Assembly (NCBI RefSeq): GCF_000725125.1
Contig: NZ_JFCB01000004.1
Coordinates: 62,001 to 126,000, forward strand
DNA from: Streptomyces toyocaensis
GTDB taxonomy: Bacteria; Actinomycetota; Actinomycetes; Streptomycetales; Streptomycetaceae
Direction of reading: 5' to 3'
Length of the DNA stretch: 64,000 bases
Under the pieces are notes generated by a model. It saw nothing but the letters and a program-made list of their open reading frames with translations, was not told the origin of the DNA and did not search any database. Position 1 is the first letter of the stretch. Each line of letters opens with the position of its first letter. The translations under genes and the position numbers were made by a program. Positions 18,512 through 27,549 of this stretch are shown here, one piece after another.

Positions 18512-18605
18512 GGCGCGGGCGCCGGACCGGCCGGCGGACCCGACAGGCCGACCGTACCTTGCGGCAGTAGGCCGTGCGGTGCCCGAAAAACCCGTTTTGG
18601 CGCGC

Positions 18606-18611
18606 TATGTT
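18606..18611 (+). promoter_or_regulatory. Predicted -10 (TATGTT) of a leaderless mRNA
   Basis: TATGTT ends exactly 7 nt before the GTG at 18619, which has no ribosome binding site. This supports that GTG as start and transcription from its first base. Confidence 0.5.
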
Positions 18612-18618
18612 GCATCGC

Positions 18619-20523
18619 GTGATCCAGGCCATCGGACTGACCAGCCACCCCCGCAAAGAGCTGCCGCCCGCCGTCGACGACGTCTCGTTCGAGGCGCACG
18701 CGGGCCGCGTCACCGCGTTGCTCGGCGCACCGGGCGCCGGCAAGACGACGGCCCTCGGGCTGATGCTCGAACTCCAACGCGGCCGTGGCGTGACCCACTT
18801 CAGAGGCCGGCCTTTGCATCGCATCCCTCATCCCGCCCGCGAGGTCGGCGTATTGCTGGGCGACGTACCGGGCCACCCCGCCCGCTCCGTCCGTGGGCAC
18901 CTGCGCATGCTGTGCGCCGCCTCCGGCGTGCCGGGCCGCCGTGCGGACGAAGTTCTCGAAGCGGTCGGGCTCGTGGGTCTGCGCGACGAACGCCTCGCCA
19001 CGCTGTCGCGCGCCATGGATCGCCGGCTGGGCCTGGCCTGCGCGCTGCTGCCGGACCCGCACACACTCGTGCTCGACGACCCCGCTCGGGGGCTCTCCGC
19101 CGCGGACAAGGACTGGCTGCACGGCATGCTCCGGGCGCACGCGGCCCAGGGCGGCACGGTTCTGTGGGCCACCGCGGAGGCGAAGGAGGCGGCGCGGATC
19201 GCGGACCACGTCGTCACGCTGGAGCGCGGAAGGCTCGTCGCCGACCAGGACGTCGCGGACTTCTCGCGCACCCGGCTGCGCCCACGGGTGGCCGTCCGCA
19301 GTCCGCACGCCGCCCGCCTCTCCGCGCTGCTCGCGCAGGAGGCCCGATCCGCACAGCGGTCCGTGGAAGTCGTGCGGGAGGCCGGCAACCGCCTCTGCGT
19401 CTACGGCAGTACCTGCGCGGACATCGGCGAGACGGCGTTCCGCAACGGCATCGTCGTCCACCAACTCGCTGACGAGGTAGGGGACATGGGGCCCGGCGCC
19501 GGGACGGACGAAGGGGCCGCGGGCACACCGGGATCCACGGTGGGCACCTCGCGCCGTGCCGCCCCGGCCCGCCGCCCTGGTGCTCCGGCCGCCGAGGCGT
19601 CCCTCGCGCTCGTGCAGCATGACGGGAACAGGCCGGAGGCGGCCGACGCCGGGGGTGCCCCGCCGCAGCCCGTACGGCGCTCACGCCGGGCCGGCCGGAC
19701 GCCCGGCGCCGACCGCGCCTCCACCGCCGGGGCCGATCTGCCACCGCCCATCTCCGTCCGCCCCGCGCCCAGGCCCCTGCGCCCCGTCCGCTACGAGATC
19801 CGCCGCGCCACGGGCGTCGCGACGGGGTTCCTCGTCGGGGCCGCGGTGCTCGTCGTGTCCGCGCTCACCGCCGTACTGCTGGCACGTGTGGGGCACACCC
19901 CGCAGCCGCGTCTGCTGGCCGCCTGGCCCGAGGAGTTGCCGCTGCCGCCCGCGGCGCTGGGAGCGGGACTGCTCGGCGCGCTGGCCTTCGGTGACGAGTT
20001 CCGCCACCCCGCGCTGGCGGCGGACCGTGGCACGGTGCCCCGGCGGTTGGGGCTGCTCACCGCCAAACTCCTCGTCGCCTCGGCCACCGCACTGGTCCTG
20101 GCCGTCCTGACCGTCGGATGCGATGCCGAGTTGCTCTACCTCGTCTACGGCCGGGAGGTCGTCCGGGTTCCCGCCGACTGGCTCCCGCTGAGTGCGGCCT
20201 GGCTCGGACTGGTGGCGGGATGCGCCTGCGCCGGCGTCCTCGCCGCGGGCGTCTTCCGGTCCACGACCGCCGGGCTGGCCGCGGTCGTCGCCGTGCCCCT
20301 CCTCGTCGTACCGCTCGTGCGGAAGGCGGTGGAGGGGCCGTCCGTGCGCACCCCGGAGCCCTTCGCGGGGAGACTGCCGCTCCGGTGGCCCTTCGGTGGC
20401 GAGCACCACCTGGACGTGGTGCTGCGCCTGCTCGCCCAACCCGTGGGCGGGGCGCTGGCGTTGTCGCTGGGGGCGCTGCTCTGCGCGTACCTGCTCACCG
20501 GTCTGCGGAGCAGGGTCCGATGA
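18619..20523 (+). CDS. ABC ATPase-permease fusion with degenerate catalytic motifs
   Basis: 634 residues. Residues 1-290 are an ABC ATPase domain: Walker A GAPGAGKTT (36-44) is intact. The signature region reads LATLSRAMDRR instead of LSGGQ, Walker B is LVLDDP (150-155) with Asp in place of the catalytic Glu, and the H-loop region VLWATAE has no His. Residues about 300-380 are a disordered Pro/Arg/Ala linker. From 395 to the end there are about six hydrophobic segments (FLVGAAVLVVSALTAVLL and others), as in ABC-2-type permeases. The missing residues suggest slow or no ATP hydrolysis. Location directly upstream of whiH, 163 bp apart, is the only functional hint. Start GTG was chosen because of leaderless spacing. 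In-frame ATGs lie just upstream. Confidence 0.82.
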   Translation: MIQAIGLTSHPRKELPPAVDDVSFEAHAGRVTALLGAPGAGKTTALGLMLELQRGRGVTHFRGRPLHRIPHPAREVGVLLGDVPGHPARSVRGHLRMLCAASGVPGRRADEVLEAVGLVGLRDERLATLSRAMDRRLGLACALLPDPHTLVLDDPARGLSAADKDWLHGMLRAHAAQGGTVLWATAEAKEAARIADHVVTLERGRLVADQDVADFSRTRLRPRVAVRSPHAARLSALLAQEARSAQRSVEVVREAGNRLCVYGSTCADIGETAFRNGIVVHQLADEVGDMGPGAGTDEGAAGTPGSTVGTSRRAAPARRPGAPAAEASLALVQHDGNRPEAADAGGAPPQPVRRSRRAGRTPGADRASTAGADLPPPISVRPAPRPLRPVRYEIRRATGVATGFLVGAAVLVVSALTAVLLARVGHTPQPRLLAAWPEELPLPPAALGAGLLGALAFGDEFRHPALAADRGTVPRRLGLLTAKLLVASATALVLAVLTVGCDAELLYLVYGREVVRVPADWLPLSAAWLGLVAGCACAGVLAAGVFRSTTAGLAAVVAVPLLVVPLVRKAVEGPSVRTPEPFAGRLPLRWPFGGEHHLDVVLRLLAQPVGGALALSLGALLCAYLLTGLRSRVR

Positions 20524-20586
20524 TGACCGTCCGTGAACACATCGGCCCACCCGTGCCCACAACTCCCCGTTGTATGCACACTTCTT

Positions 20587-20594
20587 TCCGATAA
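20587..20594 (+). promoter_or_regulatory. Candidate sigma-WhiG -10 of whiH (TCCGATAA)
   Basis: TCCGATAA differs at one base from the WhiG/FliA-type -10 GCCGATAA. whiH is known in S. coelicolor to be transcribed by RNA polymerase with sigma-WhiG. I do not see a matching TAAA -35 at 15-16 bp upstream, so this is tentative. It would leave a 5' leader of about 85-90 nt. Confidence 0.4.
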
Positions 20595-20686
20595 GGCGTC
20601 AATTGCGACGGGGTGAGCGATCACCCTTTCGTGTGCTTTTCACCAAAGACCTCAAGGGAGTTGGCGGCGACGCCGACAAAGGATGC

Positions 20687-21574
20687 GTGAGTACCCTTGC
20701 GCACACCATGATGACCGCCGCCCGCTCCGCAGACTCCGGCCTCGCGAACCCGGGCGAACTCGACCGCTACCCCTATGCGGAGACGCCCGCCGCAGACCGT
20801 GTCGGCGCCCCTGCCTGGGACGGCACGGATCCCGAGCTGGGCCGCGTGAGCCGGCGTGCCGCGAGCAGCCGTGGGCGCGGACTGCACGGCCAGCTCGTCC
20901 AGCAGTTGGGACAGATGATCGTCTCCGGGGACCTGGGCGCCGACCGTCCGCTGGTCCCGGAGGAGATCGGCCAGCGCTTCGAGGTCTCCCGCACCGTCGT
21001 CCGCGAGTCGCTCCGTGTCCTGGAGGCCAAGGGCCTGGTCAGTGCCCGGCCGAACGTGGGCACGCGCGTGCGCCCCGTCAGCGACTGGAACCTCCTCGAT
21101 CCGGACATCATCGAGTGGCGGGCCTTCGGGCCGCAACGGGACGACCAGCGCCGCGAGCTCAGCGAGCTGCGCTGGACGATCGAGCCGCTCGCCGCCCGCC
21201 TGGCGGCCGGCCACGGCCGGGAGGACGTCCAGCAGCGCCTGTCCGACATGGTGGAGATCATGGGCCACGCCCTGGGGCAGGGTGACGCGCTGACGTTCGC
21301 GCGGGCGGACTCCGAGTTCCACTCCCTGCTCATCCAGGTGGCGGGCAACCGGATGCTGGAGCACCTCTCGGGGATCGTGTCCGCCGCGCTGCAGGTCTCG
21401 GGCGGCCCGGTCACCGGCTGTGAGCGGCCGAACGAGCACTCGCTGACCCACCACGCCCGGATCGTCGACGCCCTCGCCGGCGGCGACGGCGCGGCGGCCG
21501 AGGCCGCCATGCGGCAACTCCTCACGGTCCATCCCGAGGTGGAACGCGTGGTGCCCGCGCCGCGCGAGCACTGA
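20687..21574 (+). CDS. whiH: WhiH, GntR-family sporulation regulator
   Basis: 295 residues. The GntR winged helix is at about 67-130 (GLHGQLVQQLGQMIVSGDLG ... IGQRFEVSRTVVRESLRVLEAKGLVSARPNVGTRV). The FCD effector domain occupies about 150-285 (ELRWTIEPLAARLA, ADSEFHSLLIQVAGN, HHARIVDALAGGDGAAAEAAM). WhiH is needed for sporulation septation in aerial hyphae, and placement directly upstream of hrdB agrees with S. coelicolor. The GTG at 20687 has AAAGGATGC upstream, and the protein reads VSTLAHTMMTAARSADSGL. The ligand is unknown. Followed by a strong hairpin that separates it from hrdB. Confidence 0.93.
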   Translation: MSTLAHTMMTAARSADSGLANPGELDRYPYAETPAADRVGAPAWDGTDPELGRVSRRAASSRGRGLHGQLVQQLGQMIVSGDLGADRPLVPEEIGQRFEVSRTVVRESLRVLEAKGLVSARPNVGTRVRPVSDWNLLDPDIIEWRAFGPQRDDQRRELSELRWTIEPLAARLAAGHGREDVQQRLSDMVEIMGHALGQGDALTFARADSEFHSLLIQVAGNRMLEHLSGIVSAALQVSGGPVTGCERPNEHSLTHHARIVDALAGGDGAAAEAAMRQLLTVHPEVERVVPAPREH

Positions 21575-21649
21575 CCGCGTTCCGCGGACGGCACGGTGCG
21601 GCATGCCATCCCCCTCCTGTGGCAGCGTCCCACCGGTGACCGTCCCCCC

Positions 21650-21691
21650 GTCGGACCCCGCGGGATCGTCCACGATCCCGCGGGGTCCGAC
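21650..21691 (+). terminator. Very strong hairpin between whiH and hrdB
   Basis: 20-bp perfectly complementary arms (GTCGGACCCCGCGGGATCGT and its complement) with only CC between them. Followed by CGCGGCAAAGAGGG, so there is no U tract. It lies 75 nt after the whiH stop and 314 nt before the hrdB start, so it probably stops whiH transcription. Confidence 0.8.
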
Positions 21692-22005
21692 GCGGCAAAG
21701 AGGGTAGAAGAATCCCCGGGGAGACGACCTCCTCGCCCCCGGGTGACCAGATTTTTACCCCTACGACCGCTTCTGTTCGCTTACGGGGTGTGACTCGGGC
21801 CACGCGAATTGGGCGTAACGCTCCCGAGGAGAACGCGATGACCTAAGAGGTGACAGCCGCGGAGGGAATACGGACGCCGAGCATGGCGCTGTGCATCTTC
21901 CCCGGCCCCCGCCCGCACCGTCGGCCCATCCCCAGGCCGGCGGTCGGCTCCTGTCCCCTGTGGACGGGGCCGGAAGCCGTTTTCCAACGTTCCGAGAGGT
22001 TGTTC
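21692..22005 (+). promoter_or_regulatory. hrdB promoter/leader region with start-Thr-stop mini-ORF
   Basis: The A/T-richer stretch near 21745-21785 is the most promoter-like part, but I cannot place the start sites with confidence. At 21838-21846 the leader reads ATG ACC TAA, preceded by GAGGAGAACGCG, a very good ribosome binding site. Four nucleotides later a GTG (21850) opens a frame that runs without a stop into hrdB. The accepted HrdB start is downstream at 22006. Confidence 0.5.
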
Positions 22006-23532
22006 GTGTCGGCCAGCACATCCCGTACGCTCCCGCCGGAGATCGCCGAGTCCGTCTCTGTCATGGCGCTCATTGAGCGGGGAAAGGCTGAGGGGCAGAT
22101 CGCCGGCGACGACGTGCGTCGGGCCTTCGAAGCTGACCAGATTCCGGCCACTCAGTGGAAGAACGTACTGCGCAGCCTCAACCAGATCCTCGAGGAAGAG
22201 GGTGTGACGCTGATGGTCAGTGCCGCAGAGCCCAAGCGCACCCGAAAGAGCGTCGCAGCGAAGAGTCCCGCCAAGCGCACCGCGACCAAGACGGTCGCGG
22301 CCAAGACGGCGACCGCCCGGAAGGCCACCGCTTCCGCCACGCCGGCGGCGCCCGCCACCGACCCCGCCGTCGAGGAGGAGGCACCCGCCAGGAACGCGGC
22401 TGCCAAGAAGACCACCGCCAAGAAGGCGACCGCGAAGAAGGCCACGGCCAAGAAGGCGACCGCCAAGAAGACCGCGGGCAAGAAGGACGACGCCGAGCTG
22501 GTCGACGAGGAGGTCCTCGAGGAGACCAAGGCGGACGAGCCGGAGGGCGCGGAAAGCGCCGGTTTCGTGCTCTCCGACGAGGACGAGGACGACGCGCCGG
22601 CCCAGCAGGTCGCCGCCGCCGGCGCCACCGCCGACCCGGTCAAGGACTACCTCAAGCAGATCGGCAAGGTCCCCCTGCTCAACGCCGAGCAGGAGGTCGA
22701 GCTCGCCAAGCGCATCGAGGCGGGTCTGTTCGCCGAGGACAAGCTGGCGAACGCCGACAAGCTGGCCCCGAAGCTCAAGCGCGAGCTGGAGATCATCGCC
22801 GAGGACGGGCGCCGCGCCAAGAACCACCTGCTGGAGGCCAACCTCCGTCTGGTGGTCTCCCTGGCCAAGCGCTACACCGGCCGTGGCATGCTCTTCCTGG
22901 ACCTCATCCAGGAGGGCAACCTCGGTCTGATCCGCGCGGTGGAGAAGTTCGACTACACCAAGGGCTACAAGTTCTCGACGTATGCCACCTGGTGGATCCG
23001 CCAGGCCATCACCCGCGCGATGGCCGACCAGGCCCGCACCATCCGTATCCCGGTGCACATGGTCGAGGTCATCAACAAGCTCGCGCGCGTGCAGCGCCAG
23101 ATGCTCCAGGACCTGGGCCGCGAGCCCACCCCGGAGGAGCTGGCCAAGGAGCTCGACATGACCCCGGAGAAGGTCATCGAGGTCCAGAAGTACGGCCGCG
23201 AGCCCATCTCCCTGCACACCCCGCTGGGCGAGGACGGCGACAGCGAGTTCGGTGACCTCATCGAGGACTCCGAGGCCGTCGTGCCGGCCGACGCCGTCAG
23301 CTTCACGCTCCTGCAGGAGCAGCTGCACTCCGTCCTGGACACCCTGTCCGAGCGCGAGGCGGGCGTCGTCTCCATGCGCTTCGGTCTCACCGACGGTCAG
23401 CCGAAGACCCTCGACGAGATCGGCAAGGTCTACGGCGTGACGCGCGAGCGCATCCGCCAGATCGAGTCCAAGACGATGTCGAAGCTGCGTCACCCGTCGC
23501 GCTCCCAGGTGCTGCGCGACTACCTCGACTAG
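22006..23532 (+). CDS. hrdB: HrdB, principal (housekeeping) RNA polymerase sigma factor
   Basis: 508 residues, group 1 sigma-70. The N-terminal 190 residues contain an Ala/Lys-rich tract with repeated [10 protein letters not shown] units (about nt 22400-22490) and an acidic segment. Region 1.2 begins [16 protein letters not shown], region 2 carries [27 protein letters not shown] and the -10 reader [11 protein letters not shown], region 3 covers [12 protein letters not shown], and region 4 ends with [20 protein letters not shown]. The GTG at 22006 follows GAGAGG and gives [12 protein letters not shown], as in S. coelicolor. It directs most vegetative transcription. A terminator follows directly. 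Confidence 0.98.
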   Translation: MSASTSRTLPPEIAESVSVMALIERGKAEGQIAGDDVRRAFEADQIPATQWKNVLRSLNQILEEEGVTLMVSAAEPKRTRKSVAAKSPAKRTATKTVAAKTATARKATASATPAAPATDPAVEEEAPARNAAAKKTTAKKATAKKATAKKATAKKTAGKKDDAELVDEEVLEETKADEPEGAESAGFVLSDEDEDDAPAQQVAAAGATADPVKDYLKQIGKVPLLNAEQEVELAKRIEAGLFAEDKLANADKLAPKLKRELEIIAEDGRRAKNHLLEANLRLVVSLAKRYTGRGMLFLDLIQEGNLGLIRAVEKFDYTKGYKFSTYATWWIRQAITRAMADQARTIRIPVHMVEVINKLARVQRQMLQDLGREPTPEELAKELDMTPEKVIEVQKYGREPISLHTPLGEDGDSEFGDLIEDSEAVVPADAVSFTLLQEQLHSVLDTLSEREAGVVSMRFGLTDGQPKTLDEIGKVYGVTRERIRQIESKTMSKLRHPSRSQVLRDYLD

Positions 23533-23566
23533 GCCGCCCGGCCACGACGCGGTCGTGCGCCGCGTC

Positions 23567-23608
23567 CGCGAAGGCCCGGTTCCCGTCCTCGGGAACCGGG
23601 CCTTCGCG
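23567..23608 (+). terminator. hrdB terminator hairpin
   Basis: 18-bp perfect arms starting CGCGAAGGCCCGGTTCCC with a 6-nt loop GTCCTC, 34 nt after the hrdB stop. Confidence 0.9.
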
Positions 23609-23684
23609 CTGCCGCGCGGGTGCGGGCCCGGACGAGGTCGATCACTCTGGGTGCTTCAGGAGCACCCCAGTGTGAGGAGTGTGC

Positions 23685-24518
23685 ATGCGACGTCGTCTTG
23701 CCCGGGCCCTGGCCCGGCCGCTGGCCCTCGCGGCCGCGGTGAGCGTCATACCGCTGGCCACGACCGTTCCGGCGGCCGCCGACAGCGTCGTCGTCGGCGG
23801 CTTCCCCGTCGAGGTCTCGCAGAGTCCGTGGACGGTGGCGCTGTCCAGCCGTGACCGGTTCGGAGGTACGCGAGCGGGACAGTTCTGCGGGGGTGTGGCG
23901 GTCGGCCGGACCACCGTGCTCACCGCTGCCCACTGCATGGACAAGGAGGTGCTGGGGGCCTCGCCGGAGCGGGTGCCCGACCTGAGGGTGATCGCGGGGC
24001 GCACGGAACTGCTCTCGGACCGTGGCCAGGAGATCGCCGTGCGCGAGACCTTCGTGAACCCGGGCTACGACGGTGCCACCAACTCCGGCGACTTCGCCGT
24101 GCTCAGTCTGGCCGAGCCGCTGCCCGCGGGCGCGGTCATAGGCATGGCCGCGGCGGGAGACGCCGCCTACCGGGCGGGCACCGCCGCCACGGTCTACGGC
24201 TGGGGGGACACCACGGGGTCCGGCTCCTACGCCGGCAGCCTGCACGCCGCCCGTGTGCGGGTGCAGCCGGACGCGCTCTGCGAGCGCGCGTATCCGGGCG
24301 GTTCCGAGGGCACCTACCGCGCCCGGACGATGCTGTGCGCGGGGGAGGTGGCAGGAGGGCGCGACGCCTGCCAGGGGGACAGCGGCGGGCCGCTGGTGGC
24401 CCAGGGACGGCTGATAGGTCTCGTCTCCTGGGGGGCCGGCTGCGGCTGGGCGGGCAGTCCAGGGGTCTACACGCGGATCTCCGACGTCCTGCGGACGCTC
24501 GGGTGGTCCCAGGCCTGA
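23685..24518 (+). CDS. Secreted trypsin-like (S1 family) serine protease
   Basis: 277 residues. An N-terminal signal peptide with Arg-rich start (MRRRLARALARP), hydrophobic core and AAAD cleavage region of about 34 residues leads into the mature end VVVGGFPVEVSQSPW, which resembles the trypsin IVGG N-terminus. Catalytic His is in TAAHC, Asp in SGDFAVLSL and Ser in GDSGGPL. DACQGD at the S1 site suggests cleavage after Arg or Lys. Six cysteines are visible. ATG at 23685 follows GAGGAGTGTGC. Followed by a terminator shared with the convergent DUF7455 gene. Exported to the outside. Confidence 0.93.
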   Translation: MRRRLARALARPLALAAAVSVIPLATTVPAAADSVVVGGFPVEVSQSPWTVALSSRDRFGGTRAGQFCGGVAVGRTTVLTAAHCMDKEVLGASPERVPDLRVIAGRTELLSDRGQEIAVRETFVNPGYDGATNSGDFAVLSLAEPLPAGAVIGMAAAGDAAYRAGTAATVYGWGDTTGSGSYAGSLHAARVRVQPDALCERAYPGGSEGTYRARTMLCAGEVAGGRDACQGDSGGPLVAQGRLIGLVSWGAGCGWAGSPGVYTRISDVLRTLGWSQA

Positions 24519-24581
24519 GGGAACCCAGCAGGGCGCCTGCGGGGCCCTGGGCGGATTTCAGGCGGAAGTGAGTACGAGAAG

Positions 24582-24618
24582 ACGGGCGACCGCCTCCGCG
24601 GAGGAGGCGGTCGCCCGT
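24582..24618. terminator. Bidirectional terminator between protease and DUF7455 genes
   Basis: 16-bp perfect arms beginning ACGGGCGACCGCCTCC with a 5-nt loop, between convergent genes. Confidence 0.85.
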
Positions 24619-24660
24619 CCGCCGGCCTGTGCCGGGCTGCTCGTCGTCGGACGCGAGGCG

Positions 24661-24888
24661 TCAGCGCTCTTCTTCGGGGGCGGGCGCGGGAGCGGTGAGT
24701 CGCTCCGTCTCGTCCTGTATCTCGGCGGCGATCTTCTTGAGTTCCGGCTCGAACTTGCGCCCGTGGTGGGCGCAGAAGAGCAGTTCTCCGCCGCTCAGCA
24801 GGACGACGCGCAGGTATGCCTGGGCGCCGCAGCGGTCGCAGCGATCGGCGGCCGTCAGCGGGCTCGCGGGGGTCAGAACAGTAGTCAC
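24661..24888 (-). CDS. DUF7455-type small zinc-ribbon-like protein
   Basis: 75 residues. CDRCGAQAYLRVVLL followed by LLFCAHHGRKFEPEL gives a C-x2-C ... C-x2-H metal-binding pattern. The last 15 residues are Pro/Glu-rich. Streptomycetes conserve this small protein next to parE; its function is unknown. GTG start at 24888 with GAAGAGG upstream. Divergent from parE across 440 bp. Confidence 0.85.
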   Translation of the reverse strand: MTTVLTPASPLTAADRCDRCGAQAYLRVVLLSGGELLFCAHHGRKFEPELKKIAAEIQDETERLTAPAPAPEEER

Positions 24889-25328
24889 GTCGCCTCTTCT
24901 CTAGCTCGACGAGCTGTCGTACCAGGGTCAACATCCAACCAGCCCCAAAACGTTCCCGCTCGTGGCTTCTCTTCGAAAAAATTCTTCCGAAGTGGGTGGC
25001 TGTTGCCGGTTGGCGGCGAATGTGCCGTAGTGCGTGTCTCTGTGTCGTACGGATTCGCGTTCGTATCGGTGGTCGGCCCTCCCGGCTGGGTTGCCGGTTG
25101 TTCATGAGGACGTGCCCGGAGCCTAAATGGTTCATGCCTGGAAGGGAACGTGATGTGTGCTTCACTCCATCGAGGGATCGAACACGCATACGACACTCGA
25201 CTAGGGTGGGCAGGGACGAGGGTGGCGTTACAACGGCTCTACCAGGCCTCGGTACCCTCTCACCGGTGACTGACGCCGCGCCCTTACCCATGAGGGCCCC
25301 ATCTGAAATTCAGCGAGGAGCGAACCGC
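24889..25328. other. Divergent intergenic region upstream of parE
   Basis: No gene seen. It is A/T-richer than its surroundings around 24950-25060. TAGGGT at 25202-25207 is a good HrdB-type -10 for parE and would leave a leader of about 115 nt. A -35 is not clear. The ribosome binding site GCGAGGAGCG lies at 25313-25322. Confidence 0.5.
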
Positions 25329-27452
25329 GTGACCGCCGAGACGTCCGTGCCGTCCACAGCGCTGCTGGCAGGAGCAGACCGGGACGGGTCCAACTACACC
25401 GCGCGGCACCTGCTCGTCCTCGAGGGGCTCGAGGCCGTGCGGAAGCGCCCCGGTATGTACATCGGATCCACCGACAGCCGTGGACTGATGCACTGCCTCT
25501 GGGAAATCATCGACAACTCCGTCGACGAGGCCCTCGGGGGCTACTGCGACCACATCGAGGTGCTCCTCCACGACGACGGCTCGGTGGAGGTCCGGGACAA
25601 CGGCCGGGGCATCCCGGTCGACGTCGAGCCCAAGACCGGCCTCTCCGGTGTCGAGGTCGTCATGACCAAGCTGCACGCCGGCGGGAAGTTCGGCGGCGGC
25701 TCGTACGCCGCCTCCGGCGGTCTGCACGGCGTCGGCGCCTCCGTCGTCAACGCCCTCTCCGCGCGGCTCGACGTCGAGGTCGACCGCGGCGGGCACACCC
25801 ACGCGATCAGTTTCCGGCGCGGTGTGCCCGGCGCCTTCGCGGCCCTGGGCCCGGACGCGAAGTTCGAGGCCGGAAGCGGACTGCGCAGGACCAAGAAGAT
25901 CCCCAAGACCCGCAGCGGCACCCGCGTCCGCTACTGGGCCGACCGCCAGATCTTCCTCAAGGACGCCAAGCTCGCCCTCGAGACGCTGCACCAGCGCGCC
26001 CGGCAGACCGCGTTCCTCGTGCCCGGCCTGACCATCGTCGTCCGTGACGAGTACGGGCTCGGCGAGGGCGGCAGCAAGGGCGAGGAATCCTTCCGCTTCG
26101 ACGGAGGCATCAGCGAGTTCTGTGAGTTCCTGGCCACCGACAGGCCGGTCTGCGACACCCTCCGCTTCACCGGGCAGGGCACTTTCAAGGAGACCGTCCC
26201 CGTCCTCGACGAGCACGGCCAGATGACGCCCACCGAGGTCACGCGCGAACTCGGCGTCGACGTCGCGATGCGCTGGGGGACCGGCTACGACACCACGCTC
26301 AGGTCGTTCGTCAACATCATCGCCACGCCCAAGGGCGGCACCCACGTCGCCGGCTTCGAACAGGCCGTCGCCAAGACGATGAACGAGGTGCTGCGCGCGA
26401 AGAAGATGCTGCGCGTGGCCGAGGACGACATCGTCAAGGACGACGCCCTCGAGGGCCTCACCGCGGTGGTCACGGTCCGCCTGGCCGAGCCCCAGTTCGA
26501 GGGGCAGACCAAGGAGGTCCTCGGCACCTCGGCGGCCCGCCGCATCGTGAACACCGTGATCTCCAGGGAGCTCAAGGCGTTCCTGACCTCCACCAAGCGT
26601 GACGCCGCACAGCAGGCCCGCGTCGTCATGGAGAAGGCCGTCGCCGCGGCCCGCACCCGCATCGCGGCCCGCCAGCACAAGGACGCCCAGCGCCGCAAGA
26701 CGGCGCTGGAGTCCTCCTCGCTGCCCGCCAAGCTCGCCGACTGCCGCAGCGACGACGTCGACCGCAGCGAGCTGTTCATCGTGGAGGGCGACTCCGCGCT
26801 CGGCACCGCCAAGCTCGCCCGGAACTCCGAGTTCCAGGCCCTGCTGCCGATCCGCGGGAAGATCCTCAACGTTCAGAAGTCGTCCGTGACGGACATGCTG
26901 AAGAACGCCGAGTGCGGCGCGATCATCCAGGTCATAGGGGCCGGGTCGGGGCGGACCTTCGACATCGACACCGCTCGCTACGGCAAGATCATCATGATGA
27001 CCGACGCCGATGTCGACGGCTCCCACATCCGCACGCTGCTGCTGACCCTCTTCCACCGCTACATGCGGCCCATGGTCGAGGCCGGCCGGGTGTTCGCCGC
27101 CGTGCCGCCGCTGCACCGCATCGAGCTGATCCAGCCCAAGAAGGGCCAGGACAAGTACGTGTACACGTACTCGGACCGGGAGCTGCGCGACAAGCTCATG
27201 GAGTTCCAGAGCAAGGGCGTGAGGTACAAGGACTCGATCCAGCGCTACAAGGGCCTCGGCGAGATGGACGCCGACCAGCTGGCCGAGACCACCATGGACC
27301 CGCGCCACCGCACCCTGCGCCGGATCAACCTCACCGACCTGGAGGCCGCGGAGCAGGTCTTCGACCTCCTCATGGGCAACGACGTCGCCCCGCGCAAGGA
27401 GTTCATCTCCAGCTCCGCGGCGACACTGGACCGGTCCCGCATCGACGCGTAG
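25329..27452 (+). CDS. parE: DNA topoisomerase IV subunit B (ParE)
   Basis: 707 residues, type IIA topoisomerase ATPase subunit. The GHKL ATPase has RKRPGMYIGSTD, the Mg-binding EIIDNSVDEAL, DNGRGIPVD and GGLHGVGASVVNALS. The transducer follows (about 230-400). The Toprim domain has VEGDSALGTAK and the metal-binding MTDADVDGSHIRTLL, and the tail ends with GLGEMDADQLAETTMDP. parC lies 8.4 kb downstream on the other strand; the pair is therefore ParE/ParC, which decatenates sister chromosomes, rather than gyrase. GTG at 25329 has GAGGAGCG upstream. The frame is open much further 5' but not coding-like. Confidence 0.95.
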   Translation: MTAETSVPSTALLAGADRDGSNYTARHLLVLEGLEAVRKRPGMYIGSTDSRGLMHCLWEIIDNSVDEALGGYCDHIEVLLHDDGSVEVRDNGRGIPVDVEPKTGLSGVEVVMTKLHAGGKFGGGSYAASGGLHGVGASVVNALSARLDVEVDRGGHTHAISFRRGVPGAFAALGPDAKFEAGSGLRRTKKIPKTRSGTRVRYWADRQIFLKDAKLALETLHQRARQTAFLVPGLTIVVRDEYGLGEGGSKGEESFRFDGGISEFCEFLATDRPVCDTLRFTGQGTFKETVPVLDEHGQMTPTEVTRELGVDVAMRWGTGYDTTLRSFVNIIATPKGGTHVAGFEQAVAKTMNEVLRAKKMLRVAEDDIVKDDALEGLTAVVTVRLAEPQFEGQTKEVLGTSAARRIVNTVISRELKAFLTSTKRDAAQQARVVMEKAVAAARTRIAARQHKDAQRRKTALESSSLPAKLADCRSDDVDRSELFIVEGDSALGTAKLARNSEFQALLPIRGKILNVQKSSVTDMLKNAECGAIIQVIGAGSGRTFDIDTARYGKIIMMTDADVDGSHIRTLLLTLFHRYMRPMVEAGRVFAAVPPLHRIELIQPKKGQDKYVYTYSDRELRDKLMEFQSKGVRYKDSIQRYKGLGEMDADQLAETTMDPRHRTLRRINLTDLEAAEQVFDLLMGNDVAPRKEFISSSAATLDRSRIDA

Positions 27453-27549
27453 CCGTCGCACGCGGGCCGTGCACGGTCCAGTCACCTGATGGGGTGAACA
27501 GGAACGGGAAGAAGAGTCGGGGATCTTCCCGTTCTGTCCATCCTTGGGC

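Noticed and set aside
21850..22005. In-frame GTG at 21850 as an extended start of HrdB
   Set aside because: HrdB homologues begin [12 protein letters not shown] at the GTG 22006 with its own ribosome binding site. The upstream residues are Pro/Arg-rich and not sigma-like.
22400..22490. Near-identical AAGAAG/GCGACC repeats in hrdB
   Set aside because: Encodes the normal Ala/Lys-rich N-terminal tract of streptomycete HrdB, not a mobile or regulatory repeat.
25170..25190. LexA-like TCGAAC upstream of parE
   Set aside because: The partner half-site reads ATACGA and matches only three of six, so it is not a convincing SOS box.
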